From assembly GCA_036971475.1 (NCBI GenBank), contig JBAIZL010000002.1, forward strand, positions 228,767,143-228,831,142: 64,000 nt of DNA. The letters run 5' to 3'. The translations under genes and the position numbers were made by a program. This document shows, piece after piece, positions 46,496 to 61,400 of this stretch (the stretch's first letter is position 1; each line of letters starts with the position of its first letter). Below the pieces are notes generated by a model. The model saw nothing but the letters and a program-made list of their open reading frames with translations. It did no database searches and was not told the DNA's origin. The DNA is from Prosapia bicincta (taxonomy: Eukaryota > Arthropoda > Insecta > Hemiptera > Cercopidae).

Positions 46496-46970
46496 TATTT
46501 GTTGATTTCATTTTCACGGGAGCTACTAGTTTTCACTTAAACACTTATAAATATTTTAGAGACTTGCGTATAGTAGCACTTACTTATATTCGTCGAGGAC
46601 GGCCGTTTCGGGATATGTGTCCCATTGTCAACTCAAACCGTAACTGATTTCAAGGTTTTCGTAGGTTAGGGTGGGGGTGGGATGTTATGGGGGGGGGGTG
46701 TACTTTGGAGGCATTAGGAGTTATGATGTCAAAAACTGTGTGTCAATTACATTATAACTCACACACTTTTTTACATCATAACTCCTAATGCCCACAAAGT
46801 ACACCTCCCATAATATCCCACCCCACCCTAACCTACGAAAACCTTGAGATCAGTTACGGTCTGAGTTGACAATGGGACACATATCCCATAAACGGCCGTC
46901 CTCAACAAATATAAGTAAGTGTGATTAAAGCCAAGTTTGTGAAATATTTACAAGTGTTTTAGTAAAATGT
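46496..46970. mobile_element. Palindromic PLE-derived element with T1 tails at both ends
   Basis: A minus T1 tail (about 46496-46645) and a G-rich block (GTTAGGGTGGGGGTGGGATG) are mirrored by the C-rich block (CATCATAACTCC, CCCACCCCACCC) and a plus T1 tail (about 46855-46970). The centre is near 46753. Arms are about 230 bp with perhaps 5-10% differences; the minus copy keeps CCCGAAACGGCCG, the plus copy has CATAAACGGCCG. It is older than the 28-kb palindrome. Confidence 0.8.
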
Positions 46971-48310
46971 TTTACTTAAAGTATTTAGTCATGATAATAA
47001 TTTAAATTCTAAACTTAAATCCTGAGGAAAAGTTAGTTTTGGGTATATCTATCAAGTTGCTACTACACTGTGGGATGAAGTAACTACATGCCAAAAGTTC
47101 TGAACAGCAGTGCAATTGATAAAACTTTGGAACTAAGGTAGTTATTTCTTATTATCAAATACACTGTCGTTAGCTGGTAAATTAACTTCATTTATGTTTG
47201 TAATTATATTAAGAATAGGAGGGCTAAGCAAGGGCACTTAAGACTTACACTTTATAAAGGGATTCGTTATAACTTCTTAGATACCTTACTAAAGATATTT
47301 CTGGTAAATCCAAGCAACAGATGTTTGCCCCCAACTATTGAGGACTGTTAAATCGTCGCCTGCCTATCCCTTTATTCAACACACCTGCAAAACTTACACT
47401 ATCTGTTTACAATAATATCTACTTTCTAACTTTTGTGTGGCCGCCAAAGAATCTTTCAAAAACTTATTTTAAAGGTGGCAATAAACCAGCAATTCTAGTT
47501 TAAAAATTTAGTGTAAAATTTCAAGTCGAAGATTTATGTTTATAAGTAGGCGATTTGCGACAGTAGTCACCGCTTATTGTAATCTTATTTGTCACAAGCA
47601 TATTTGATAACAATAACCGAACGATAACAATAACCGACCACGTAATCACGACATCCAGAAAGGCCGCATTAAACGCACACGTAACAAGAGTTTACTGAAC
47701 GATATGTAGGCCTAGCATTATAGTAAGCCATTTTAATTCTAAAACACTACAGTTAAAATGTAATTCAGGCACATGGAAATCATGAGTAATCACTTACCAA
47801 ATTTTGCAACTCGTGACAGTTTTATGTACTGTAGTAAAATTTTGTAACTAGATCTTCTACTTGATATATTTTGCAGGCATACTGAACGTTAGATTATTTT
47901 ATTCCGTTGAAGTTTTTTTAAATCTACAATAGGATGTCAGTCACCATATCGCTTAATTTATTTCTAAGAATTTACCATACTTGTTAAACAATTTTATTGA
48001 AGGCAAATTAAATGATAACAACAAGCGAAGAGAGGATTATAAGCGGTTTGTCACAATAAAGGATATACGATTCCATTCCCGTCTTCACGTGAAACGATAA
48101 TAACAGAAGGATAACATTAATTGTGAACACATTATTCGGCTGCTACTGATAGGTATCAGATCTTAAATAATAAATAATAAACGACACCGGAAAGATCAAC
48201 AATATTGAATAGCTGAAGCAGCTATTCCTTAAATTGTCAGCCAATTTTATTCCATAAATTAATTAAATAAATGGTAGTTTTTATTATTAAAGTTTTTACC
48301 AGCATTATCT
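46971..48310. other. Intergenic; nothing recognised
   Basis: Mixed composition, no coding similarity on either strand. Confidence 0.5.
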
Positions 48311-48317
48311 ATCTATT

Positions 48318-48978
<661 letters not shown>

Positions 48979-49328
48979 TATTTATATAAAAAAATATCTT
49001 ACTACATAATTGAAGTTAAATGGATCAAAATGTTTTTTTTTCTGCAATTTTATTAAGTATTTAATGTGGTTTTGAACAGTTGTGGTAAACATAATAATGG
49101 CAGTAAATTATTAATAAAATACAGGTATTTAGAGTAGTCTGATCACTATTATATTGTTTATAAATGGTATTTAGTTGTAGTGAATTCATCCTGGCATTCA
49201 GAAATTGTAATTAGTGATTTAATTTAATGCTTTTCGGGACTATATTTTTTTTTTAAATATGATTCATTCATGCTGTTTTATTAACGTTAATTAAATTTAT
49301 CGCGAAATATTTATAAGATCCTGGTAGT

Positions 49329-49685
49329 ATTATAAGTAATTATTGCGTAACTGAGTGAATATTTTGAACTTACTTTCGCGTTTTGAACTGACGAGTTTTG
49401 AAATAATCATTTAATTGATGAAGCTGTCCCGCTGCTGCCGGCGATCGCTTAAGGTTGCTGGAAGTATGAATTATGAGGGTGGGCGGGTTTGATTTAAGAG
49501 GGGTTGTTTTTGGTCTATAATGAAATGAGGTGTTAGATTTGAAAGTTATATAGTTATGATGCATAGTATATAGTGAACCTATTCAATTATATAATTGGCT
49601 TCGCCAATGAAAAGATTATTTCGAAACGCGTTAGCAAGTAAGTTCAAATGTATTTACTTAGTTACGCAATAATTATTTATAATTG
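49329..49685. mobile_element. Inverted-ended PLE remnant (family T2)
   Basis: Minus tail at about 49329-49425 (AATTATTGCGTAACTGAG, then TTTTGAAATAATCATT) and plus tail at about 49592-49685 (AAGATTATTTCGAAACGCG, TTAGCAAGTAAG, then GTTACGCAATAATTATT). About 170 bases between them belong to the element body, without recognisable coding. It also supplies the unoccupied counterpart of the Harbinger-like insertion site at 41256. Confidence 0.72.
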
Positions 49686-52600
49686 AATACTATTGAATTC
49701 AAGATGATTATAACAAACCACTTTATCCTGGGAAAATCATGGATTCTTTCTGTACTTTCAAGGCGATCCGGCAATATGGTTATTATTTCAAACGAATTAT
49801 TGGATTTATCGGGAACATAGGCTGGATTAAGCGAGGGACATGAAGCCCAGTAAGATATAGGGAACAAGATATAGGGGAATATGGTATTACGCGTGCCTCA
49901 AGTATAACTTTCAACCCAGAACATAAACACGGGAAAATAACATTTCCAAATTTAAGAAGTAATCTTCAAAAATAAAATAATCTTTTAAAAAAATAGTATT
50001 TTATTCAAGTTAATTCAATTACATTTATAATAATATCATTTTTACTGTGCGACAATTTATTTAAAAAATATTGAAAATGTTTAAATCTCCATACCGAGAT
50101 AGTATGGATAATTTGAATCAACCAAGGAGAAAATAATTAAATCCAGAATAATAATAAATCTCTGCTTTAGCAAATATTCATGTTAAATATTAGATTACTA
50201 TAAGCAAATTTTTATAATTTTTCAAGAGGAAAATCTGAATCTGCAGTTTTAGGTTATTAAATAAACCGCTATAATTTATAACAAAATAGTCAAAGATTGT
50301 AAATACAGAATCTTTTATTGGCGAAGACCTTCTATCATTTAATAAAAATTGAATTTTGTCTTGGATTTACAGAGGTAAGAGAGGGTAATATAATAAACAG
50401 CGTTGCGAAGAAACGACAAAATCAGAGCATCTTATTTTATAAAAATTCTAACTTTCTAAAATACTTAATTTTAATAATAAAAATAATATTATATTAATAT
50501 GTATTTTATGTGTATTATTTGTTTATTATAGTGTGTTATAAATTTCTTATTTACAAAGATTTTATCTAAAAGAAGACTGTTCTATAATTCAAAACAAATC
50601 AAGCAAAGTGTTAGTTTTATTTTGTAAAAGATCTTATATTTGATGCTGATACTCGTATGTGGTGTTATTTACTTCAGAAACTTGCTTCATATATTTAATA
50701 ATAAGGAGGAGATTGGATGACGCATACTCGTAAGACAATAAGACTTATCGAACATGGCCTGTTTCCTTAACTGAGTACCTACAGTGAGATCTACCAGCCA
50801 TCGCACTCTAAATACACTACGATGCATCTTACTTTCAGGTCTCATTACAGTTTTTATTTATTTTTCATCAATATCATTTTTAATAACTTTACAGTGCATT
50901 ACATACAAGATAGCTTGAAATTATTTCTACTTTCTGGTTCAAATTCAGAATTTTAATTTCATTCCTCATACCATCATTGATAAAGAAACTTCATTTACTT
51001 ACTGCATCATTTTCCTACTTTTGTCTATAAGCGACAGCTGAGGAGTCTATTATTGAACACGATTAGAATGAAACAAATTAGGTTGCTTTAGCTATTTATA
51101 AGGTCTGCAGCCATAACAGTGTTCACTAATAAAGAGATGCAAGAGTACAAGCGTCAAAACCCTTTAAACATGTTACAAAAATATTACATGTTAAAAAAAT
51201 TAAAAATATACCAGGTGGAAAGGTCTTACAATTATTAATTTCGTAAGTCTCCTGACCTATCTCCTAGTAACGTTTTCGATAGAAAACGTTTTTCCAAAAT
51301 AAAATTAGATTTTTTTGTTGGGGGTGTAATAATTCAAAATTATTGTTTGACATACATGTTGACAAATTTAGGTAAAAATAATAATAAACAGTAATAATAA
51401 TAATAATAATAAAGTGTATGGAAAGAACTGACATTTACAGACGCCAAAAATAACAGTACTACGCTTAGATACGATTGAACAAATGCTGTAAGAGGATCTG
51501 TTTGTCACTTCATTATAAATGTCAGTGCTTTTTGTCACCTTTTTCGTTATGTTTTACATAATACATTCCTCTCATTTTAGAAATTTTGCTGGGACATACA
51601 AAAATCCTCCAAGTTTAGGATTTTGGAAAATTAGAACACATTCCTCATTATTTTCAGCCACAAAACTCCCAAAGCAATTAATCTCTAAAACTTTTAATAG
51701 TGCCAAACTCTATAGACTGTATAGGAGTCATATTATTTAGCAGAAATATATCCTTAAAGTCTTCAACTTCATTTAAAGGTTCAGAGGCGTGTGTTGTCAA
51801 AATAAAGAAGAACTTCATAGTTGTAAAAATGTATTTATTAGATATGAATTCATTCATATAGGATTACCATTACATAAAGATATAATTTTTCTATACAGGC
51901 TCTCTTTTGTGTTCTATAATTTAAAGAATTTGTGACAATTTATTCAACAATCTTAAATGTATTTAGTATCTCTTTCCTGTAGCTAAAAGTGGTCAACAGT
52001 CCTGAAAACCCATCATAGAGAAAAACTTGGGGTTTTTTAAATAAAAAAGCATACAAATAATCTTTTAACTTTCGATATACTTTGCTTTTAAAACAATACG
52101 ATCGTGAAACACATAACCTATTAATCAAAATTTCAAAATTGAAACCTGATAATCTAATTAGTTATTTTAAGGCAGTGTAAATAACTTTTATAAATATAAA
52201 TCAGCTTTATACATTTATCAAATAAATATAAGTTATTATTTATAGTTATACGTTTATTATATATAAATACAATCAGATTTCTCTTAACTCGTGTGAAACA
52301 CTGGAAGATAGAGCCTTCAGGAATGTTTAAATCTTATGATATACATTTTATGCTACCACCGATGTGGAGTGTTAAGCTCCAAAACTGTCCTCGAAATAAA
52401 TATGTAGAGTGTTTTCTTCTAACAAAATTTTAATAAATAAAATAGTAACCCTCGGAGGACCGTGGAGAATATACACAGCTATAAGTACAATTGCAATTAA
52501 TATTTGAATAATTTGCAAATATTTGACATAATACAATTACCTGGGTTTGTCAGCTTACCTGTTTACTGTTGACCCTGTTGAGAATAATGCGAGGTCTCAG

Positions 52601-53030
52601 GTGAATAAAGTCTTATAGATTTTTCTGCAACTATTTCTGTGTATATTGATCATTAGTCTACTACGATACATTTACGTAGCTGGTATACAAATTACAACGG
52701 TTTTTAATTAGTTAACACTTAAGTGCACAGAAGAATTGCTTTAACAATGATTTATTTCTTAAGCAAGAGAGTTTTAAAATAAGTTAGATAGTTAAGAGGT
52801 TTGCTCTAAATAAATTACAGGAATGATAACAGGTAGGCCGTCTTCACGGCGGATGGTCTGTAGAAGTTTTTGAATCCAAGCCGACTGAAAGAAAATATAA
52901 AGGAGAATTAATTCGTACTATTTTACATCTGTTAGAAAATAATATTAGCAAACTAATCTATTACAATAAATATGATTCTGGAGTCGTACAGGATCGAATG
53001 CTAGCTAGTATCCAATTATTGTCAAATATG
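49686..53030. other. Intergenic; no gene recognised
   Basis: AT-rich, a small (AAT)n run at about 51385-51411. Open frames such as 51519-51740 have no domain resemblance or splice context. Confidence 0.5.
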
Positions 53031-53750
53031 AATTGTCCATACTTGAAGTTACATCCCCATACTTGAAGTTACATCGCAATACATGAAGTTAGAGGCTTGA
53101 AGTTACACCCCCATACTTGAAGTTACATCCCCATACTTGAAGCTACATTCCCATACTTGAAGTTAGGGGTTTGAAGTTACAGACCCATACTTGAAGTTAC
53201 ATCCCCATACTTGAAGTTAGATGCTCGAAGTTACATCCCCATACTTGAAGCTACATTCCCATACTTGAAGTTACATCCCCATACTTGAAGTTAGATGCTC
53301 GAAGTTACATCCCCATACTTGAGTTATAGGCTCGAAGTTACATCCCCATACTTGAAGTTAGAGGCTCGAAGTTACATCCCCATACTTGAAGTTAGAGGCT
53401 CGAAGTTACACCCCATACTTGAAGTTACATCCCCATACTTGAAGCTACATTCCCATACTTGAAGTTAGGGACTTGAAGTTACATCCCCATACTTGAAGTT
53501 AGATGCTCGAAGTTACATCCCCATACTTGAAGTTAGAAGCTCGAAGTTACATCCCCATACTTTAAGTTAGAGGCTCGAAGTTACATCCCCATACTTGAAG
53601 TTAGAGGCTCGAAGTTACATCCCCATACTTGAAGTTAGGGGCTTGAAGTTACAGAACCATACTTGAGGTTAGGGGCTTGAAGTTACAGACCCATACTTGA
53701 AGTTAAAACCTCATTATTGAAGTTAAAACCCCTTACTTGAAGCTAGATAT
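53031..53750. repeat. About 720-bp minisatellite of CTTGAAGTTACATCCCCATA units
   Basis: Roughly 20-bp units (TACTTGAAGTTACATCCCCA) alternate with a variant TAGAGGCTCGAAGT, giving higher-order units of about 34 bp in the middle and right. Edges are degenerate. No open frame. Confidence 0.95.
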
Positions 53751-56700
53751 ACAATGTTCTTATTAGTTTCATGCCTATACAGGTAATAGATACTAGAGAT
53801 GTAAATTTAATTTCTTTAATTTTAATAAAAAGTTCATGAGATGTGGCTCTATGTTAGATCGATCTGGTGGCTTGTTAGATTCTTCCCGTTGTAAGATAAC
53901 GAGATATTAGTGATTAATAGAATTAAGTTAGGTTCAGTGTCGCTACCGTGTGGCGACAGTGGGAACTAAATGGAATTTTCAGTTTAAATTTATTACCATC
54001 GTTAGGTTTTGAGTAAATTGAAAAAAAACCTGCCATAACATTCATATTTTATTAGTCCATTATATTGGAATTTTGTTGCTGTAAATCGATAAAGTATTTT
54101 TTATCGTGCACGTTAGTTTATTTGTATTCCTCGTAAATTAACACAAATAATCTTGACTAAATGTTATGAATATCTTTATAAATGTGACGACAACTTTGGA
54201 AAAGCTAGCCTATTTTGTCGTGTTCTCACTTAGAACATTTTCTTGAATATTGCTTCCCTAACCTTCTTTGTTATGATGGACCATCTTTCTGTTTCATTCA
54301 AATGTAAATGAAAAATATTTTTGTCTATGAGAAAATTTCTTTTTCAAACTATTAAAAATAGTATTTTTAAAATTTAAATCAGACTATTTAGTTATTTAAT
54401 CGTTCAAAGTTAGTTAGAGTCACTGGTAAAAATGTAACATTTTTGCCTCAATTTAAAGTTGTGTTATTTACAACTTTATTTCATGAAATAACTTTGATTC
54501 TCTAAAACAGTAATATCGTATAGCAATCATTCTTTGTATAACCGAACTTACAAATTCATTTTTCTAAACATAGGTTCTTACAGCTTTCTTGGTTGCCTCA
54601 ACAAAACCAGGTTAAGTGTAAATCTATAATGGCCGTAACTATCAGCTTTGTTACTTAACTTGCTGTGATCCTCAAGTAACACGTTTAGTTGCTATTTGTT
54701 TACCTAAAGCTGAAAGTTTCGCTTCGTTTAGCTTCTTGCCCGTAATATATAAAAGTTTTAGTTATTTTTCTTATCATAACTTATGGGACTATAAAAAAGT
54801 TATGTAATTTTAAGTTAAATAATCCCGTTCGAAGTTAATAAAAAGCTATCTCTTACCAGCCTGATTTTCTTTTACGCTCGGGGTACAGGCCTATAACTAT
54901 TTGAAACTATTAACCAAGCGCAGAATTTAACTCCAAAAATATTTTAGCATAACCACATACTTTAATTTCCATTTAGTTTTCGTCCTGAAATCATGAAGTA
55001 GAATAGAACTGGAATATTCATTGTTCAATGAAATCGAAATAACGAAACTGAACAAGTTTATATGAAGTGCTTTTTACGGTGTATAATTGAAATACCGCCA
55101 ATAAATGGAAATGTTTTGAAAACTTTAGCTTTGAGGTAAACATTACAACTATTTAGAATTACGGTTGGTAATAAAACTATAAATGAAATCAACAAAACAT
55201 TAGTTATAAACTTGATAGTTTTAAAATGACTCAGTCTACATTTGTAAATATTCTTTTAAAGAGTAATTCTAAAATAGCTCTATGGTCTTTATTACTCTAG
55301 ATCAAAACAATTTCTTTAAAAAGGTTATGAAATTTCAAGTTCTAAAAAACATTGGACTGTTCTAAGCGTTCGGACGGAATAAACTCGTATATTACGACAC
55401 AATTAAAATTAATTTAATTTCGTATGTAGTTACTGAAAGCCTTCAAATATCACATGGATATTTCTAATAATGATTTTACATGGATTTCTACTTATCTTCA
55501 AATTACGACGGATTAAAATTGGAGATCTGAATTTATAACTTCAGGGTCAAAACTTGACAATAAGAAAAACATTATTTAGTTGTTATAAAATAAGTTCAGC
55601 TGGTTTAATAATCTAGTACAGTACTTGATTACAAAAAAAATATTTTAGGTTTGATTTCTGGTAGCGGTAAAGAGCATGTGTAAACCTTTTCAGCCCACAG
55701 ATGTGAAATGAGCATAGGGCGGAAAAAGAAACCATGCACTTGACGTGAGAGATTGCACGAGATTTGTCGTGAACTACCATTTCTGAAAACATGTCACATA
55801 TTCAAAATGTTCTATACATCAACAGCTTCTGCATCTGATATGACTACACATATTTCAAGATTGATTGTAATTTCATACCGAAGCTAATTTATCATCGAAT
55901 TTATCTAATATCGATAGTCTCTTGCAAATCAGTTTTTTAACAGTTCTTATAATGTTTCTAGGAACCTATTGATACTGAACATCTAGCTCCCGTCTCGCCT
56001 ACTGCGAACTCTCTTGGCCAAGTGCACGGTTACGTGGTCTGCACTATAGCTCGGGTAGTATTGAGCGGTTGAAGTCTAATCTTGGCCATATTATCTTCTA
56101 TGAATTTGTGAAATATGTCCATGAATTACACATAATGTAGTATTGTACAATATTTCTTTATTATTAATAGTATAAAAACTAATTACATATTTAATATAAT
56201 AAAATATTTAACATTAAATATTAATATTAAAAATTTAAACATTAAATATAATTAAAAATTTAATATAACAATCAACAACATAATATAACAACAGTATAAC
56301 AATATTAAAAATACAATGTTATAAACATAATGTTAATCTGGTAATTAATTTCAAATTATGGTTCAAGTAAGACTCAAGCCTGTTTTTCCTGAGCCAACTC
56401 TATGGTGGAAAAACTCTATGGTGGAATTATTATTATTATTGTAAGTGTTGTTTGGTATCTTCTTCTTAGTTTTATGATAATTAAAAAAATGGAAGTAATA
56501 AAGAAAATATGTGTCTTAAGGAAATTAACTTTGAGGTTTTGTTCTTCGAATAATCAGACGACGACAAAACTAGAATTAGTATATTTGAACATAAGGGATA
56601 AAATAGGGTATTTATCAGATCGTAAAAGTTAGTTGTAACCTATAAGAATCGGCCAAACACTATCAAAGATGTATCAGGTGTTTAGATCACAACTTTATTT

Positions 56701-57835
56701 ATTCTGTTAAAAGTGTTCAGATTTTTAATTATAATGTCATCGTCGAAACGTTTTTGTAATATTATTCATCTATAAAATGAGGTTTTTAAAAAAAGGATGA
56801 GGTTTTGGAATAGATTATCGCTATCAGAAGAGAAAGCTCACTGTATCCTGCTTATCTGTAACACAATCCTATTAATCATGATTTGTTTCTTAAAAAACAG
56901 ACGGTTTCCGAAAGATCGTAAAGAATAGGCCTATCTCTAATATAACATATGTTTAGGTGCAAGGACGCTATAAGCCAAGGGTAAATAGCGGTGACAGTAA
57001 TAACTGCAGCAAAATTAAGTTCCATCAGTGGTAACTTACAAAACATTGTGTACATATTCCATATCCACGAAGTCTTAGTGTCGTTTGTCGTTCAATGGCG
57101 TTTGCTTTTGTTGTGGATGACATATTTGGGCTGTCAATTTAAATTCTGAGACCTATGCAAGGAATGTTTTCCAATAATGAAACAGGTTTTTTAACTAAAG
57201 GCATTGTACATAAAGCGTGGCAAATAAATGAGGATTTTACAGGGCGACCTCTCAATGTAGATTTTGTATTGAGCTAAGAATTGTTAGAGTAGTATGTGTA
57301 TATTTCACAACTTCGTAACGGAGAGAGATGGTTATCAAATTGAAGATACTCTTAACACTTGATGATTTTGTTCAACTAGCACCTAATAGAAGATTAAAAT
57401 TAATATGAGGGGTAAGTGTTTCAAGTAATGTGGCAGTGAAGCAGATACTCTTCCTTGGAAACTCACTGGAATTTAAATTATACTTGACTGGGGTAAAATA
57501 GAATTATTATATGACAGTTGTTTCAAACTTTGAGATTACATATTAAAAATGCTTGTTATTCTTACATCATATTTCGTATGCTACTATTATATTGGTGTGA
57601 AGAAAAATACAGTAAAAAACATTTTTATTGGGAGCGGGTAATCAGTAATAAAAGTTTTATATTTATCAAGTATTAGCAATTTTGTTATAAGCTTTTTAAA
57701 GAACGCTTGTTCACACTGGGAAAGCAAATTCCACAAATTGCTCGGCAGTAGTAGAGTTTAAATGTATATTTATCATTTTTTGTCATGTCTTTTACGTTTT
57801 GAAACATAATTATGATCCATAAACCAGCGAACAGA
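53751..57835. other. Intergenic; one possible SINE-like box
   Basis: No gene recognised. GGTTTGATTTCTGGTAGCGG at 55648-55667 resembles a tRNA-type B box and could be a SINE piece. 56160-56330 is nearly all A/T. Confidence 0.4.
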
Positions 57836-57837
57836 CA

Positions 57838-58474
<637 letters not shown>

Positions 58475-61400
58475 ACTGCTGCGCTTGCTTAGCGTACGTA
58501 GATGAGTTGGCGTTAATCGTGACTGTGGTAATATGAAACATTTACGCATTGTCCCAGAACACTGCAGGGCTCGGAAACGTATGCAAGATACTCGGTTGGT
58601 ACGCAAGCTAACGAAGGCTAATAATATTTTATATTATATTATACTGGGTTCTTATGTCAATTGTATTTCAGGTATTCAATTTAGAAAAAATTATTGCATT
58701 TGATTTAAATAAATGTTTTGTTTTTTTTTATACACTGTAATAGAGAGATCTTTATATTTCAAGCCTAAATTTTTAGAACAAGGTGAATATATTATAAAAA
58801 TTGTATAGCTAAAATACAAGAGCATATAACTTACTAACAGTAAAAATAATTTTGCTACGGTCAATAATAGTAGCTACTAAAAAACAGTATCATTTGGATG
58901 TCTTAAAAGTTTGTCGTCAAAATGTAAAAATTTGCGTCAAAAGTGACTTGACTATATGTAAAGTTATCAAGCTCTTTGTTGTTATTGTTTCAATAACAAG
59001 AAAAATAATAATGTTTTTCTTGACATATATAGATGTAAGTTTTTGAAACAAATGTGTATTATACCAAAATTCAAAAACATAGTCGCGATTGTTGTCAAGT
59101 TTCAGACAACATTTTACCTAAAAGTTATAAATAGTTAATTTAAAAAAGTCTATATTACTGTTGTGTAGATATTACGGAAGAAAGTATATTTTGTGAGCAC
59201 TAACTATTAAAAAACAATTTATATGCAAATACCCGGCATGCATTCATATTTAATGTAACAGATTTAATGTTACAATTATATTAATGAGGGGATTTTCTTA
59301 TTTGTTTAAGTACAATTGCAGCAACGAAATGCAAGGAAAAGACTAAAATATTTAGTTGCTTTAGCAGTTTAGTAGCTTGTGTTAGGAATTGAATGCCACT
59401 GTTTTAAGGTTTGCGTTTTTAGCAAGATATACTGTAAGACGTTGACTTACTAATAAAATAAACCTTCTCGTTTATAAAATCTGTCTAAAATATTTCCTTT
59501 TAATAAAAATATGTCTACGCATATAAATTCTGTTTCGATTTTCATTGAAAGAATTTGACAATAATAAGAATATAATCTGTCATAGCCTGTAGCAGCTTCA
59601 TTGTTTAAACTTAGGTAGGCTACACGTTTCTTGACTTGCCCTAATTCTGTCATTTCTAACAAAATAATTCTGACCTTTATTAAAAGATGAATGTCTCTTT
59701 CAGTAAAGTACCATAACCCTTATCGAAAATCAAACAATTTCACACTTCATGTCACTAAAATAGCTTTAACATTCCAGAGTTTTCAAGCGTTGTAACTTAT
59801 AATATGACTCAACCAATACACAAGTTTATTTTGTTGATCATTCCAAAATGAAGTACTTTTTAATGACTTCTAACAATAGATTGTATTGCATACCACTGTA
59901 GACTTGCTAAGCTATAATTCCTGTTGTTTACAAATATTCAATGTCGACAAATAGTATGTTTGTAGGCGTGACATTCCTGTAAAATAACTAGGCCTCCCCT
60001 TACACCAACGCACTGTGACTCCTGTGACTCATGAAACGCACGTAAGTTTTTATTATATATTAGCCTATATCCTTGGTAAAGGCTGAATGGTGTAGGTAAA
60101 TTGCTTGACTACAAACGTAAAGGTTACGGTTTGATTTCCAGAGGCCAAAATGTCGCGGTGATACTCTAGATCCACCCAGCTTGTTAACATGAGCATCTTG
60201 CAGTAAAACCTGAAGAAAAACTGACGTTTAATTGCTACGTTCCTACAAGGGTTTAATAAATTAAAACGAAATTTTAGACTATGTAACTATTTATTAACAC
60301 AAACACTTCTATGATCACTACTATTTTCTCTTTTAACTTTTATAAAAGGATCCAAATACTATTTTAATTAAGCTTTATAATAATTACATAATTCGATAAT
60401 AGTCTATTTAAACTTAGCATGCAATGTCACTGTTTGTTATTCTGATACTAAATTGTTACTCTCTTCGAAACTACATTGGAAACATATCTATCTCTTTAAG
60501 CTGAACAAATCCTTAAATATCGATTGGTAAGTAATTTCTCGTAATTTCTATCAGCTTTACTTCTAAAAGGTTCTAGGCCTAATACGAGAGTAGTGTGACT
60601 GTTGTGTCCTTAAGTGTCAAAGTACTTGTAAATGTGTTAACTGTGTGTCATAAATCACGTGGGGAACCCTACCAGTTACAATGTGCTAGGTTTAGTTATA
60701 TTACATTCCATTAGTGATAAAATTAGATGTCATTGTATTTACGATCAACTTTTAGGAAATACACAATGAAAGAGTAAACAAGAATTTTATGAATTTCTAA
60801 ACGTTCTATTTAAAAAAAGGTGAGTTATTTTACTTATGTTAAAGACAAATCATAGAAAATTAAATTTAATCAGCGTTTTTAAAGTTTTTATTTCACAATG
60901 CTCATAGTTTAACAAATAAACAAAAAGGTTAACACAGTATGAACTGTTCACAGAAATTAATTTTAAATTATTTCGATTATGATTATACAGACACAAGAAT
61001 TTTATATTCCTGCCCTCATAAATAACTCCTCCCTAATCTCGGTTACCCAAAGTAGGATATCCAAACTATTGCTTTTTAAAAATACTAGTAATGTATCTTC
61101 ATACCGTCTACATTTTTATTTAATGGACTCACTTTGATAAAAGATTTGAATTATTGGAAAAAGTATATTAAAAATTGAGTGTTTCAATGTTCTTCTAAAA
61201 CAGTTCAGAAAAATAAGTTCTGGAAATTCTGTAACAAAAGTTGACTAAAATTATTGTTTTTATAAGCTCTGGTGAACTTATAAACGCAAACATGATTGGC
61301 CTACAATAATGTTTTTATTTATCTTCAATTCGTTTGTGTACTATCCTCACACGTAATATAAACTATATAGTTATAAAAATATATAAATATTCTACAAAAT

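Noticed and set aside
60080..60200. tRNA gene
   Set aside because: A- and B-box-like motifs exist but no acceptor stem or anticodon arm can be folded; at most a tRNA-derived SINE.
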